Shown here piece by piece: positions 43,596-51,802 of a DNA stretch of 64,000 nt. Origin of the DNA: Maricaulis sp034670125 (lineage in GTDB: Bacteria; Pseudomonadota; Alphaproteobacteria; Caulobacterales; Maricaulaceae). The DNA is taken from NCBI RefSeq assembly GCF_034670125.1, contig NZ_JAXMOC010000001.1, positions 310,001 to 374,000 of the forward strand, read 5' to 3'. A program made the translations under genes and the position numbers. Under the pieces are notes generated by a model, which was not told where the DNA came from, ran no database searches, and saw only the letters and a list, made by a program, of their open reading frames with translations. How positions within the stretch are numbered: position 1 is the stretch's first letter; each line of letters opens with the position of its first letter.

Positions 43596-44072
43596 ATGAG
43601 ACTGATGATTGTGGCCATCGCGGCCCTGGCTGTTACGGCCTGCTTTCCAAGTGACCGGACCACAGATGCGAGTGAGGCATCCACTGCAGTTGCCCAAGCG
43701 CTCTATGATGCGTTCGCAGTCGGCGATGTTCCGGCATTCACCGCCCTGCTGGATCCGGAAATCGTCTGGAACGAGGCCGAGAATTTCCCCTATGACGGCG
43801 GCAATCCCTATATCGGGCCGGACGCAGTGTTGGGTGGCGTGATCGGACCGATTGTTTCCGGCTGGGACGGATTCACTGTCACGCCGGAACACATGATCGC
43901 CCAAGGCAACCGGGTCGCGGTGATGGGCCGCTATACCGGCACGTTCAACGCGACCGGAACCCCCATGGATGCGCAATTCGTCCATGTCTGGACCATCGAG
44001 AACGGTCGCGCCGTCGCCTTCCAGCAATACGCCGACACCTGGCAGGCCCGAAACGCCATGGGCCTCGACTGA
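43596..44072 (+). CDS. SnoaL/NTF2-like lipoprotein
   Basis: 158 aa from ATG 43596 with GGGGGA upstream. Lipoprotein signal with lipobox VTAC (cysteine ~residue 15), then a SnoaL-like fold (ALYDAFAVGDVPAFTALLDPEIVWNEAENFPYDGGNPYIGPDAVLGGVIGPI...RYTGTFNATGTPMDAQFVHVWTIENGRAVAFQQYADT). The family includes isomerases and hydrolases as well as non-enzymatic members. Last host gene before the tandem repeats and transposon. Confidence 0.8.
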   Translation: MRLMIVAIAALAVTACFPSDRTTDASEASTAVAQALYDAFAVGDVPAFTALLDPEIVWNEAENFPYDGGNPYIGPDAVLGGVIGPIVSGWDGFTVTPEHMIAQGNRVAVMGRYTGTFNATGTPMDAQFVHVWTIENGRAVAFQQYADTWQARNAMGLD

Positions 44073-44121
44073 TCGATGGTTTGACCGCCGGCTGACCAGC
44101 AAGGGTCAGCCGGTCGTCAAC

Positions 44122-44165
44122 CGTGTCGGAGACATTCGCGAAGCGAACTGCCGCGAGATCCAGGA
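44122..44165 (-). repeat. Hairpin module shared with tRNA-Ala repeats
   Basis: On the minus strand GGATCTCGCGGCAGTTCGCTTCGCGAATGTCTCCGA corresponds to TGATCTCGCGGCAATCCGCTTCGCGGATGCCTCCGA in the units behind tRNA-Ala. The hairpin arms differ but still pair (GTTCG/CGAAT versus ATCCG/CGGAT). Confidence 0.7.
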
Positions 44166-44166
44166 A

Positions 44167-44535
44167 ATGGCGCACCTTGGCGGATCAGGTTCAAACCCCA
44201 CAGCCCTGAGCGCGTTCCATGTGAGCATCGACCCCGGCACCGAAATTGGCATCAGGCTCGGGTCGAGCGGAACGGGAACAAAGGGAAAGATGGCGCACCT
44301 TGGCGGATCAGGTTCAAACCCCACAGCCTTGAGCGCGTTCCATGTGAGCATCGACCCCGGCACCGAAATTGGCATCAGGCTCGGGTCGAGCGGAACGGGA
44401 ACAAAGAGAAAGATGGCGCACCTTGGCGGTTCAGGTTCAAACCCGCAGCCCTGAGCGCGTTCCATGTGAGCGTCGACCCCGGCACCGAAATTGGCATCAG
44501 GCTCGGGTCGAGCGGAACGGGAACAAAGAGAAAGA
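44167..44535 (+). repeat. Tandem array of three 122-123 bp units
   Basis: Units start at ATGGCGCACC... at 44167, 44290 and 44413; a fourth would start at 44535 but is cut by the transposon-like terminus. Each unit contains GGTTCAAACCC and ends GGAACGGGAACAAAG(A/G)GAAAG. On the minus strand the unit has GGGTTTGAACC followed by GGTGCGCCAT, which recalls a tRNA T-loop and CCA end, but the stems do not pair, so it is not a tRNA. Open reading through the array in several frames is repeat-derived and not treated as a gene. Confidence 0.85.
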
Positions 44536-44650
44536 TGTTGGACGTCACAAGTCGTTGGACGTTGCGCAAGTACATTCAATATCTTAGCCGAAGCGTGCGT
44601 CCAATTTGGCTAGACCAAACGTCAAATCAGTTTGGACAAAACGTCTCATT
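44536..44650 (+). mobile_element. Putative left terminus of Tn7-like element with TnsB-site-like repeats
   Basis: Begins TGT at 44536, as Tn7/Tn5053-type ends do. Repeated motifs follow: TTGGACGT at 44539 and 44556, the inverse GCGTCCAA near 44597, TTTGGCTAGACCAAACGTC near 44605 and TTTGGACAAAACGTC near 44630. Such clustered, partly direct repeats are the layout of transposase binding sites. The terminus coincides with a repeat-unit boundary, and the preceding AAAGA (44531-44535) would be the 5 bp target duplication. Inference; the right end is not in view. Confidence 0.6.
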
Positions 44651-44684
44651 CAGCAGAACAAGTTGGATCTTCCTCTCATCGGGC

Positions 44685-44713
44685 AAAAAAGCGCCGCCCC
44701 AGTTGGGGGCGGC
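44685..44713 (-). terminator. Terminator of the transposition operon
   Basis: GCCGCCCC-AGTT-GGGGGCGGC stem; minus-strand reading runs into TTTTTT. It sits between the tniQ stop and the predicted transposon end. Confidence 0.85.
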
Positions 44714-44737
44714 CCTTAGACGATTTGGCTGTATCGA

Positions 44738-46966
44738 TTAGAGGTAGCGGTGAAGTTCGTGCGCACGACCCACAATTCGGTCGACGAGATGAGAGGTTTC
44801 AGACTCCGGCGAAACACCGAATCCAACACCATCAACGAGTACGAAGCCGCCACCAGGTTCCCGCCGCACTTCGGCTCCAGGCCAGATCTTCTCAGGCTCA
44901 ACAGCAGCAGCGAGGATCTTCCGCAAACGGCCGCCCTCATTGACAGACCTGAACAATGCCACAAGGTCATAGCGATCAAGTGTCGGCTTGCGGGTAACTT
45001 TGAATGACCAATTCCGCGATGTCGCCTCCACTACAATCGCAGGATCAGTAATCACGCGAGCTGTTCCAGGCACCGATGCCGATGCGAACTTCTCGGTAAG
45101 TTCATCGCGCAGTACCTCAAGGGCTTGGAAGCCGGTGCGACTCTCTAGCCTAATGCCCACAAGACTGTGAACCTGTTCCCGAGAGACGAAACAAACTACA
45201 CGTTTCCCATACTCGTTGATCGGCTCCACGCCTTTTTTTCTGAGCAACTTGAGCGCGCTCCGCGCAGAGCATCTCAACAACGGGGCATAATCAGCCGCCC
45301 TGGCGTAGGCGTCCTCGAATGCATCGAGAGACGCCTCGCAAATCCGTGATCGGCCAGATTCATCCTCGACAATCTTCAGGTAAGAAAGCTCAACCAGCTG
45401 GGCCAAACCGTCAGTTTCCGTTCCGAGACGTGCCTTTGCTTTCGCGAACGTGATTGCGTTCTTGATCTGGGCACCGGGCCGAAGGCGTGTCTTTTGGAAA
45501 TAGGCGACCCTCGCACCATGGAAGAACGGCGCATCTTGATCATAATCGATCAGGCCAATGGTATTATTCCGAATGAGCTGTGAATAGGCTGCGGGGAGCG
45601 AGATGCCGACTTTAGCGGCAAACGACGCGAGAGGCATTCCCTTGGGGTCGAAGCCCTCGCGCCGCCCCTGGTGCGCCCGGGCGATAAAGGCTTTGATCGC
45701 GTCTTCCTGGAAATAGCGCTGCCCATCACACCGGAAGTCCATTTTGAGGGTCCCCCTGCTGACCAGCTCGTCGACCTCATCAATTGTGCAGCCCAGCTCC
45801 GCCGCGACGTGCTCCAAAGATAAAGCGGTGGCAATATAGCGCCTGACAGCATCGATGTTGTCACTACTGAGGCGATAAGCCCGTGTGTGAGCGCATCGCT
45901 GAGTCGGAACCGCCGCCGCCTCCAAAATCTTGCGCAGATATTTGCTTTCGAGCTTCAAGTCAGTAGCGACTGATTCCAAAGTCCAGGCCCCGTCCGCGCC
46001 GTCATGTTGAGACAGCCTGCCGGAGGGAGTAGCAAGACCACTACGAACCCGAACTTCGCCAAAGCAATCGCTGACCAGCGTACGCAAGCCTTCCGTTGGA
46101 ATGGTGCGAGTGAGCTGCGGGGCGTAGTGGCAGCGCGAGTGATAGCGAGTCTGATCGGAATCAGGCTGCAGCCACTTAGCCTCCGCGAGAAATTTCACGA
46201 TTGCGTCTCGGCCCGCAAGCAGTGACGGAAAACTGAACTGCGCCAAATTTCGGAGCTCACATGGTGTGTGCGAAGGCGATTCTATCCCTCGGTGGAGCTT
46301 GGTCAGGACGACCGCAGCCCGGAGAACGGAATGCAAGGACTGTCCAGCAAAGTGAGAAGGCTCTGCCGTCTCCACCCCCGTTACCTTGTTGAAGACGTGA
46401 CGATCCAACGCGGTGGCGGGGTAGGGTATGGCGTGGTCTTGGCCAATCATTACACCCCGCTGGGTCCAGCCGGCCTCCGGGTACCGCCAATCAATCGGGT
46501 CGCCGTCGAGTCCCTCGATCAGCCTCACGTCATGGATGGGGCATGCGGCCACCGGCACGATGTCGAACCAAATCCGGATATAGCGCTCTTCCTCCAGGCA
46601 GAGCGGGCAGACCCGGCGTCGACCCTTCGAGAACGTCCGACTGGGGAGCAGATGACCGCAGATTTCATAGCCTTGAGTCGTGCGCCTGGGCGTGTTCCAG
46701 GCGAGTTCGTCGCTACCGTAGATGGGGAGTTGGTTCACAACCTCCAACTGCTCGTCGAAATCCCAGTCTAGTCCGTTCAGGCCTAGCGAGAGCAGAAAGG
46801 CCTCGGTACTGAACGCGTAGTTGGCGGTCGCTGCCCGCTGCAAAAATCCGTAAACGGGCTCGTGCGGATAGACCTCACCCGGCCAGTTCGACATGGGAAG
46901 CCTAGCGATATCCACTACGTCTTGATGGGCACTGACCATCTTATTTCCTTCCATTGCCGCGGTCAT
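44738..46966 (-). CDS. tniQ: TniQ/TnsD-family target-selection protein
   Basis: 742 aa, longer than Tn7 TnsD (~500). The N-terminal TniQ domain opens with EPVYGFLQRAATANY and carries a zinc finger C120-x2-C123 ... C142-x2-H145 (VCPLC ... ACPIH). Residues ~330-700 hold several helix-turn-helix-like segments (LESVATDLKLESKYLRKIL; LASFAAKVGISLPAAYSQLI). In Tn7-like elements this protein picks the insertion site and recruits TnsC. The start overlaps the tnsC stop; last gene of the operon, nearest the element end. Its long C-terminal half may be what recognises the attachment site. Confidence 0.9.
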   Translation of the reverse strand: MTAAMEGNKMVSAHQDVVDIARLPMSNWPGEVYPHEPVYGFLQRAATANYAFSTEAFLLSLGLNGLDWDFDEQLEVVNQLPIYGSDELAWNTPRRTTQGYEICGHLLPSRTFSKGRRRVCPLCLEEERYIRIWFDIVPVAACPIHDVRLIEGLDGDPIDWRYPEAGWTQRGVMIGQDHAIPYPATALDRHVFNKVTGVETAEPSHFAGQSLHSVLRAAVVLTKLHRGIESPSHTPCELRNLAQFSFPSLLAGRDAIVKFLAEAKWLQPDSDQTRYHSRCHYAPQLTRTIPTEGLRTLVSDCFGEVRVRSGLATPSGRLSQHDGADGAWTLESVATDLKLESKYLRKILEAAAVPTQRCAHTRAYRLSSDNIDAVRRYIATALSLEHVAAELGCTIDEVDELVSRGTLKMDFRCDGQRYFQEDAIKAFIARAHQGRREGFDPKGMPLASFAAKVGISLPAAYSQLIRNNTIGLIDYDQDAPFFHGARVAYFQKTRLRPGAQIKNAITFAKAKARLGTETDGLAQLVELSYLKIVEDESGRSRICEASLDAFEDAYARAADYAPLLRCSARSALKLLRKKGVEPINEYGKRVVCFVSREQVHSLVGIRLESRTGFQALEVLRDELTEKFASASVPGTARVITDPAIVVEATSRNWSFKVTRKPTLDRYDLVALFRSVNEGGRLRKILAAAVEPEKIWPGAEVRREPGGGFVLVDGVGFGVSPESETSHLVDRIVGRAHELHRYL

Positions 46967-47865
46967 GAGAGCGACGGGTCGTTGCGGAATGGATTGAAAA
47001 CCTCATTGGGGCGCTTGCGATCGTCGTATGCCTCCGCGAAATGGCAGAGTTCCAGCCTATCCGAACCGGCTTCGAGCGCGATTTCGCCCGCGGCGATCAT
47101 GTAGACCTTGAGGATGCCGATACATCCTTTTGTCGCTTTGAAGAGTCGGCTCGAAAAATCCATTGAGGCAAAATCAGAGAGCTCGAACGGCATTTCCTCG
47201 TCGAACTTGTGACAAAGGACCCGAAAATGCTGGCAGTCTACGGGGTCCGTCCAGTCGTAGGGACGCAGCCGCTTGTAAGGCAGGCCGCCGCGCCCGATGA
47301 GCTGAGAATCCTCTGCGATGATCGAATAAGTCTCCGGCAGTCCGATGCAAAGGATGTTGAACTGATTGAGGTTGAGCATCTTGCGCAGCAGTTTGCGCGA
47401 AAAACTAAGCACCTTCCTGTTCTTCTCAGGGAAGAGCTCCTGAGCCTCATCAAAGATGACAAACTGAACTTCCGACCGTTGGAGTTCCCGCAGGATCGCC
47501 AGGATTAAGTTGGAGTTAGTCATCCGCAGCGAGACCTGCATGCCAAGTCCGCTGGCGATGCTGTCCAGCACTGCGCGAGCTCCGCCTTCGATGGGAGAAT
47601 CGACCAGCAAAACGCTGCGCTTAATCCCATCTGCTCCGATCTCCGGCTTGTATTCCGCCAGAACTTCAGATGCGCCGTAAGTCTTACCGGTCCGGCTTTC
47701 GCCGATCAGCGCACAGATATTGCCCCGACCCGGCACTCCACCTTCGACGGGTTTGAAGAATCGCCTAATGGCCTTCGTTGCTTGCTGATGGTTGGCATGG
47801 TCAACGAAGATGTTTGTCATCTGCCTCTGGCGATCCGCCGGCAGCCGTTCCTTGAAGTCACGCAT
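46963..47865 (-). CDS. tnsC: TnsC/TniB-family AAA+ ATPase
   Basis: 300 aa from ATG 47865 (a GTG three bases earlier is also possible; GGGAG lies upstream). Walker A GESRTGKT (55-62) and Walker B FVIFDEAQEL (D139, E140) define the TniB/TnsC ATPase that links the target protein to the transposase and controls target immunity. Short like TniB, lacking the long tails of Tn7 TnsC (555 aa). Overlaps tnsB by a few bases. Confidence 0.93.
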   Translation of the reverse strand: MRDFKERLPADRQRQMTNIFVDHANHQQATKAIRRFFKPVEGGVPGRGNICALIGESRTGKTYGASEVLAEYKPEIGADGIKRSVLLVDSPIEGGARAVLDSIASGLGMQVSLRMTNSNLILAILRELQRSEVQFVIFDEAQELFPEKNRKVLSFSRKLLRKMLNLNQFNILCIGLPETYSIIAEDSQLIGRGGLPYKRLRPYDWTDPVDCQHFRVLCHKFDEEMPFELSDFASMDFSSRLFKATKGCIGILKVYMIAAGEIALEAGSDRLELCHFAEAYDDRKRPNEVFNPFRNDPSLS

Positions 47866-50062
47866 CACTTCTACTCCCTGAATTGACTTGCGCGGCGAGC
47901 ATGAGGATCTCGTCCATGTCGTCGCTCCCGGCAGCCGAGTTGATTTCGATCTTGGAAATTTGGGTTTCGCCGGTAGAAGGCGATTCCAAACCGGTGGTCG
48001 GATCCGAGGTCACAAGCACAGGCTCTTCGTGGACTGCGGTCAGGGGTATGAGATCTGCTTCGCCTCCACACTGATCCTCGAATACGAGCTCGCTTACGCC
48101 CGGATGGGCACGGTTGCCGTAGAGATAGCGGGTGAGCTTGCGTTCGAGTTGCTTGCGGCGGCCCGACCGGAGGGCACCCATCCCTGCATTTATCAGGGCC
48201 GCCCTAGCCTTCCAGAGCGCTTCCGGGTCGCTGCGGTGTTCCTCCCGCATCAGCTCGTGCTCGCGGCAAAGCCGGTGCTGGAAAACAGAGAGCCCCTTGG
48301 TGTACTTCCGCCACTTGTCGACGACCGGAAGCTGGATGACCTCTTTGGCGTGATGGTTGTAGAGGTACACCTTAGAGACATCGTAGGGATCGCGGCGGAC
48401 GTGGTACTTGGCTGAACAAGCCTTGGACGACTGACCTCTGTGATCGGGATGGGCGAGAATGCGATCCAGGTCAGGCGACCAGTACCTGATATGATCCCAT
48501 TCAACGCCGTACTTCTGGACCGTACGCTCGGCGGTCTGCCCAGCGAGCGCGATGAAGAGCTCCTCGCTGGGAAGGCTCGGGCTGTCGAGAAGGTCCAGCT
48601 TGTCTCGCCACGCGTCGATCGGTGCCCTTGGAACCCCCGGCGCCCTGCCGAGTCCCCGGTTCGGCCGCCGATTGTAGTCCGTGACGATCCATTTGGTCGC
48701 GAGATCACGGAACTCTGACAGCGTCAAAACAGGCGCCTCCGGCTCCTCGTAATCGCGGTGCTGAACCGCGTTAGAGTGGGTCGTGCCGGGGAAGCGGTGG
48801 CTAAAGCGCGCCACTTCGCGCATGAAGCGTTCGACAAGGCCCTTGTGCCAGGGTTCACGCGGGGGAAGGCGAATGAGATTGAAGCCCAGGTCCGCAGCAG
48901 CGGCCAAGAGGTGACCGTTGGCAAACTCTCTTCCGTTGTCGATGTAGAGATTCTCAATCCGGCCCATACAAGGCCAGTCTTCGTCATTGAGGCCATCGAT
49001 ATGGTCAATGCGCTTCTGAAAGATTGCATTGCGCAGACCGTCTAGAACGGAAGCGTAGCCCGGGACGTCGAACGAGATCGAAAACCCGACAACCATGCGG
49101 GTGGCGCGGTCCAGAAACGCGATAAGGTAAGGACGTCCGAGAATGACGCGGTTGTCGTCGACGAGAATGAGATCCACAGGCGTAAAATCGACCTCAACCT
49201 CGCCGTAAGGGCGATCAGGCAACCCACGCGTCTGGTAGCTCTGGCAATTCTTACGCGCATAGTATGTGCCGATACGTCCCGCCTGTTTCACGAAAGGCGA
49301 CACCTTCCTGCGAATCTCGCGCTCAAGCGTCGACAGGCTCGGCGGCGTCAGAAGTCCTTTCTCGTCGAGGTGTTTGAGCGGAGCGGACTCGCTATATTTC
49401 TTGCCTTCCGCCGAGCGGTTGACGTCAGAGATGTAGCTCAGTGCCTCGAGGTGAGCATCTTTTATCGAACCGCCCTGAAGGTACCGGTCGACAGCGCGAT
49501 CAAGCGCGACCTTTTTCGCTTCGGGGAGCCTTGAGCCCCTTTTTCCCTTCAGGTCATGACGCGGAGCGTAAGCGGCGAGGCCGATTTCTTGGAAATGGGC
49601 GTCGTGCAAGCGCTTCCAGTTGAGCACCGAGGTAGGCGAGGGCGAGGTTTCCTCACCGCGTTCAAGGGCTTTCTCGGCGATCCGATCCTTGAGCCACTTC
49701 CGGCTTGTTCGAAATCCGGTCGGATGCTGCATCACATATTTCACGTAGTCATGTTTGAGCGCCGCGGCGGCTCGCGCGTGTGGGTCTTCCAGGTGCGGTG
49801 CCATCGGAGAAAGGGGTGGGCACATAGATGATCGGGATCGGTATTTAAGTTTCCCAGAGCCATAGAGGTCGACCAACCGAAGATCGGTTTCGATCAGCAA
49901 TTCTTGTGTCTCGAGGTGAATAAGTATCCACTTGTCGCGTTGGCGCTTTTGGACAAAGTGCTCCTCACCGTTAATCCAAACACTATCGCCGACAACAAGT
50001 CTCAGCCGGGGATAGAGATTGCCATGTGGAACCTCGACTGATTTGAGGTGAGAACTGGTCAT
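47858..50062 (-). CDS. tnsB: TnsB/TniA-family DDE transposase
   Basis: 734 aa. Retroviral-integrase-type catalytic core with D292 (EVEVDFTP), D375 (LYIDNGREF) and E411 (HKGLVERFM), preceded by N-terminal HTH/DNA-binding regions (~95-260) and followed by a Mu-type C-terminal beta-barrel (around 560-600, HVRRDPYDVSKVYLYNH). It performs 3' strand cleavage and joining at transposon ends. The start overlaps the tnsA stop (ATGA). Base composition is visibly less GC-rich than the flanking chromosome. Confidence 0.95.
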   Translation of the reverse strand: MTSSHLKSVEVPHGNLYPRLRLVVGDSVWINGEEHFVQKRQRDKWILIHLETQELLIETDLRLVDLYGSGKLKYRSRSSMCPPLSPMAPHLEDPHARAAAALKHDYVKYVMQHPTGFRTSRKWLKDRIAEKALERGEETSPSPTSVLNWKRLHDAHFQEIGLAAYAPRHDLKGKRGSRLPEAKKVALDRAVDRYLQGGSIKDAHLEALSYISDVNRSAEGKKYSESAPLKHLDEKGLLTPPSLSTLEREIRRKVSPFVKQAGRIGTYYARKNCQSYQTRGLPDRPYGEVEVDFTPVDLILVDDNRVILGRPYLIAFLDRATRMVVGFSISFDVPGYASVLDGLRNAIFQKRIDHIDGLNDEDWPCMGRIENLYIDNGREFANGHLLAAAADLGFNLIRLPPREPWHKGLVERFMREVARFSHRFPGTTHSNAVQHRDYEEPEAPVLTLSEFRDLATKWIVTDYNRRPNRGLGRAPGVPRAPIDAWRDKLDLLDSPSLPSEELFIALAGQTAERTVQKYGVEWDHIRYWSPDLDRILAHPDHRGQSSKACSAKYHVRRDPYDVSKVYLYNHHAKEVIQLPVVDKWRKYTKGLSVFQHRLCREHELMREEHRSDPEALWKARAALINAGMGALRSGRRKQLERKLTRYLYGNRAHPGVSELVFEDQCGGEADLIPLTAVHEEPVLVTSDPTTGLESPSTGETQISKIEINSAAGSDDMDEILMLAAQVNSGSRSDA

Positions 50063-50820
50063 TCAGCGGCCTCATTGAACCGCACTTCAGTGTTGCGCCC
50101 ATACTTTGCGCCTGAAGCGAGTACGACCTCGCCGGCAAGGCCCAAGCGCATTACCGAGCCAAAGGCCTCGGCCATCTGACAACGCGCTTCGATTGATGCT
50201 TCTTCGCAGAGTTGGCCGATGCTTGAGACGCCGCCGTGTGCTTCAAGCGTACGTCGCACCGTGTATTCACTCGACGGATCCTGCGGTGCATGCCGGTGGC
50301 GGTACATCGTCCGCGCGTTTGACAGCCTGGGCTCTGCGTAAAGGTCGCGCTCCGTCCAGACGAGCAATTCGACGCCGTGATCAAAACGATATGCTTGGCG
50401 AATAGCGGCTACTCGCGACACCCATTGGTCCGCTTCAGCGAAGTAGCTTGCCTTCGTGTCAATAGCAAAAAGGCATTCGTCTTTATTCAAAGCGATGAAA
50501 TCAGGTGTGTATTCACGCCTAACTCGCCCGCTATCATTGCTTTCCATCCAATAGAGGAGCGGATTCGGCTGGCAGACATAGTATTGAATGCGAGGATCTA
50601 CCGAAAGAAGGAGGTGGCCTAAGCTTTCGAGGTGGCTTTCAAACGGCGCGTATGAATTCAGGCATTTGGGAGTTTTGGCGAAAATCCCGTCGCGTGCGAC
50701 CCAAACCTTTCCGGGCTTCCAAGTCCTCGTGGGCTCCGCGCCTTGATAGAGTCCGAGCTGGCGAAATTTTGAAGCGCGGCTTCCCCGCGGCGCGAATGTG
50801 GCTTTATCGGTCATGACCAT
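50059..50820 (-). CDS. tnsA: TnsA-like endonuclease
   Basis: 253 aa (alternative ATG at 50814). Restriction-type PD-(D/E)xK core: E61 (FESHLESLGHLL), D107 (EYTPDF), D121-T-K123 (FAIDTKA). The C-terminal ~90 residues are winged-helix-like (EYTVRRTLEAHGGVSSIGQLCEEASIE). With TnsB it cuts the 5' strands so the element moves by cut-and-paste; its presence separates this element from Tn5053-type systems that lack it. First gene of the operon; no good ribosome site, so it may be leaderless or start later. Confidence 0.88.
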   Translation of the reverse strand: MVMTDKATFAPRGSRASKFRQLGLYQGAEPTRTWKPGKVWVARDGIFAKTPKCLNSYAPFESHLESLGHLLLSVDPRIQYYVCQPNPLLYWMESNDSGRVRREYTPDFIALNKDECLFAIDTKASYFAEADQWVSRVAAIRQAYRFDHGVELLVWTERDLYAEPRLSNARTMYRHRHAPQDPSSEYTVRRTLEAHGGVSSIGQLCEEASIEARCQMAEAFGSVMRLGLAGEVVLASGAKYGRNTEVRFNEAAE

Positions 50821-50842
50821 AATTTGCGATGACGAGTAAAAA

Positions 50843-50872
50843 TTGTCAATGTCAATTTAAGGAAGTTGACAA
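50843..50872. promoter_or_regulatory. Divergent operator/promoter between tnsA and MerR-like gene
   Basis: AT-rich 65 bp gap with dyad TTGTCAA (50843-50849) and TTGACAA (50866-50872), 16 bases apart. TTGACA hexamers face both directions, so the dyad overlaps the -35 regions of both divergent genes. A regulator bound here could control transposition and itself. Confidence 0.5.
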
Positions 50873-50924
50873 ATTTTTTTAGTCTATGGTTAATGCTCGC
50901 GGCTGGGCAAGGACAAGAGCTGCA

Positions 50925-51479
50925 ATGAAGTTCGAAATTGAAGAGACATTACACGGACCTAAGCGAGTTGCGGAAATGACGAGCTTGGCAATGGACGGTC
51001 AACGGAACTGGCGACACCGAGGGCACCTAGGTCCGAGCGATGGCACGCGTGGAAAAATGAGGACAAGGTCCGTCGCGGCTCTCGCGGTCCGCGCTTGGGC
51101 TTCGTCACTTGGCTTTCCGCCGCGCGAAAGTGAGCAGCTGGGCCAAGCAACAGCGGCGAGCGTATTATACGCTGCTATTATCAACTCGCCTTCGACACTG
51201 AAAGTAGAGGGGACACGCTCAGCAGTGGCCGAGTTTTTCGCGCAATATTCCGAGCACGACCATATCGCACGGGGCGTGAGCGGTCTCGGCGACACTCAGC
51301 AAGTTATCTCAATTACTTGGGCGGACAACGGCCCGCCAGAGCTCAACAAGAACGTGCCGGGAGCAAACGAGCTCGATGAAGTGATCGCGATGCGACAGTT
51401 AAATTTGATCGCACTCGGCGACTGGGTCGCTGATCAAGCTGATCATCCACTCTTTCTGATCAAAGCTCTCGACGCCTGA
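50925..51479 (+). CDS. MerR-like regulator, divergent from tnsA
   Basis: 184 aa from ATG 50925, preferred over 50886 because a start there would lie within the probable promoter. The N-terminal segment KRVAEMTSLAMDGQRNWRHRGHLGPSDGTRGKMRTRSVAALAVRAWASSLGFPPRES follows the MerR helix-turn-helix-wing plan (W-R-x-R-G-x-L). The remainder (SVLYAAIINSPSTLKVEG...ELDEVIAMRQLNLIALGDWVADQ) is unrecognised and lacks metal-binding cysteines. Its place next to tnsA suggests it governs transposition. Confidence 0.55.
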   Translation: MKFEIEETLHGPKRVAEMTSLAMDGQRNWRHRGHLGPSDGTRGKMRTRSVAALAVRAWASSLGFPPRESEQLGQATAASVLYAAIINSPSTLKVEGTRSAVAEFFAQYSEHDHIARGVSGLGDTQQVISITWADNGPPELNKNVPGANELDEVIAMRQLNLIALGDWVADQADHPLFLIKALDA

Positions 51480-51802
51480 TCTAATCCTATTGGGAGACTC
51501 ATCTACTAGTGCGTTTTGGAGGGCAGGCACCTCGCCTGACGGGAAGACCACTTGGCGCTCTAAAAACTCCAACGAAATGGCTCAGAAACCTTCGATAGAC
51601 GCTCAACCCTGCAAATCAATAAGCCTTCTAGGGCGGCCACCAGCTCGATGCGCCACGAGCCTCGCGCACAGCTGGTAGATCGCGCCCGCCAAATTTTACC
51701 CAGATTGAACAGGTGTCGGCTTAGGTGGGGCCGACTACGTAAAGCCCGCCCCACTTCAGCCGGGGCCCGAGAGAGCTGAAACCCTGCTATGCTTAGGCTA
51801 GG
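51480..51802. other. 320 bp gap with no recognised gene
   Basis: No gene, no RNA and no copy of the TTGGACGT-type end motif in inverse orientation was found, so it is not an obvious right end of the transposon. A short hairpin GGTGGGGCCGAC...GCCCGCCCCACT near 51724-51758 may terminate the regulator gene. Confidence 0.4.

Noticed and set aside
44167..44300. tRNA gene in the 123 bp repeat (GGTTCAAACCC, GGTGCGCCA)
   Set aside because: Flanking arms do not pair into a T-arm or acceptor stem on either strand.
43969..44579. Open frames on both strands through the 123 bp repeats
   Set aside because: Period divisible by three keeps frames open; no ribosome site, signal or family match, and the product is pure repeat.
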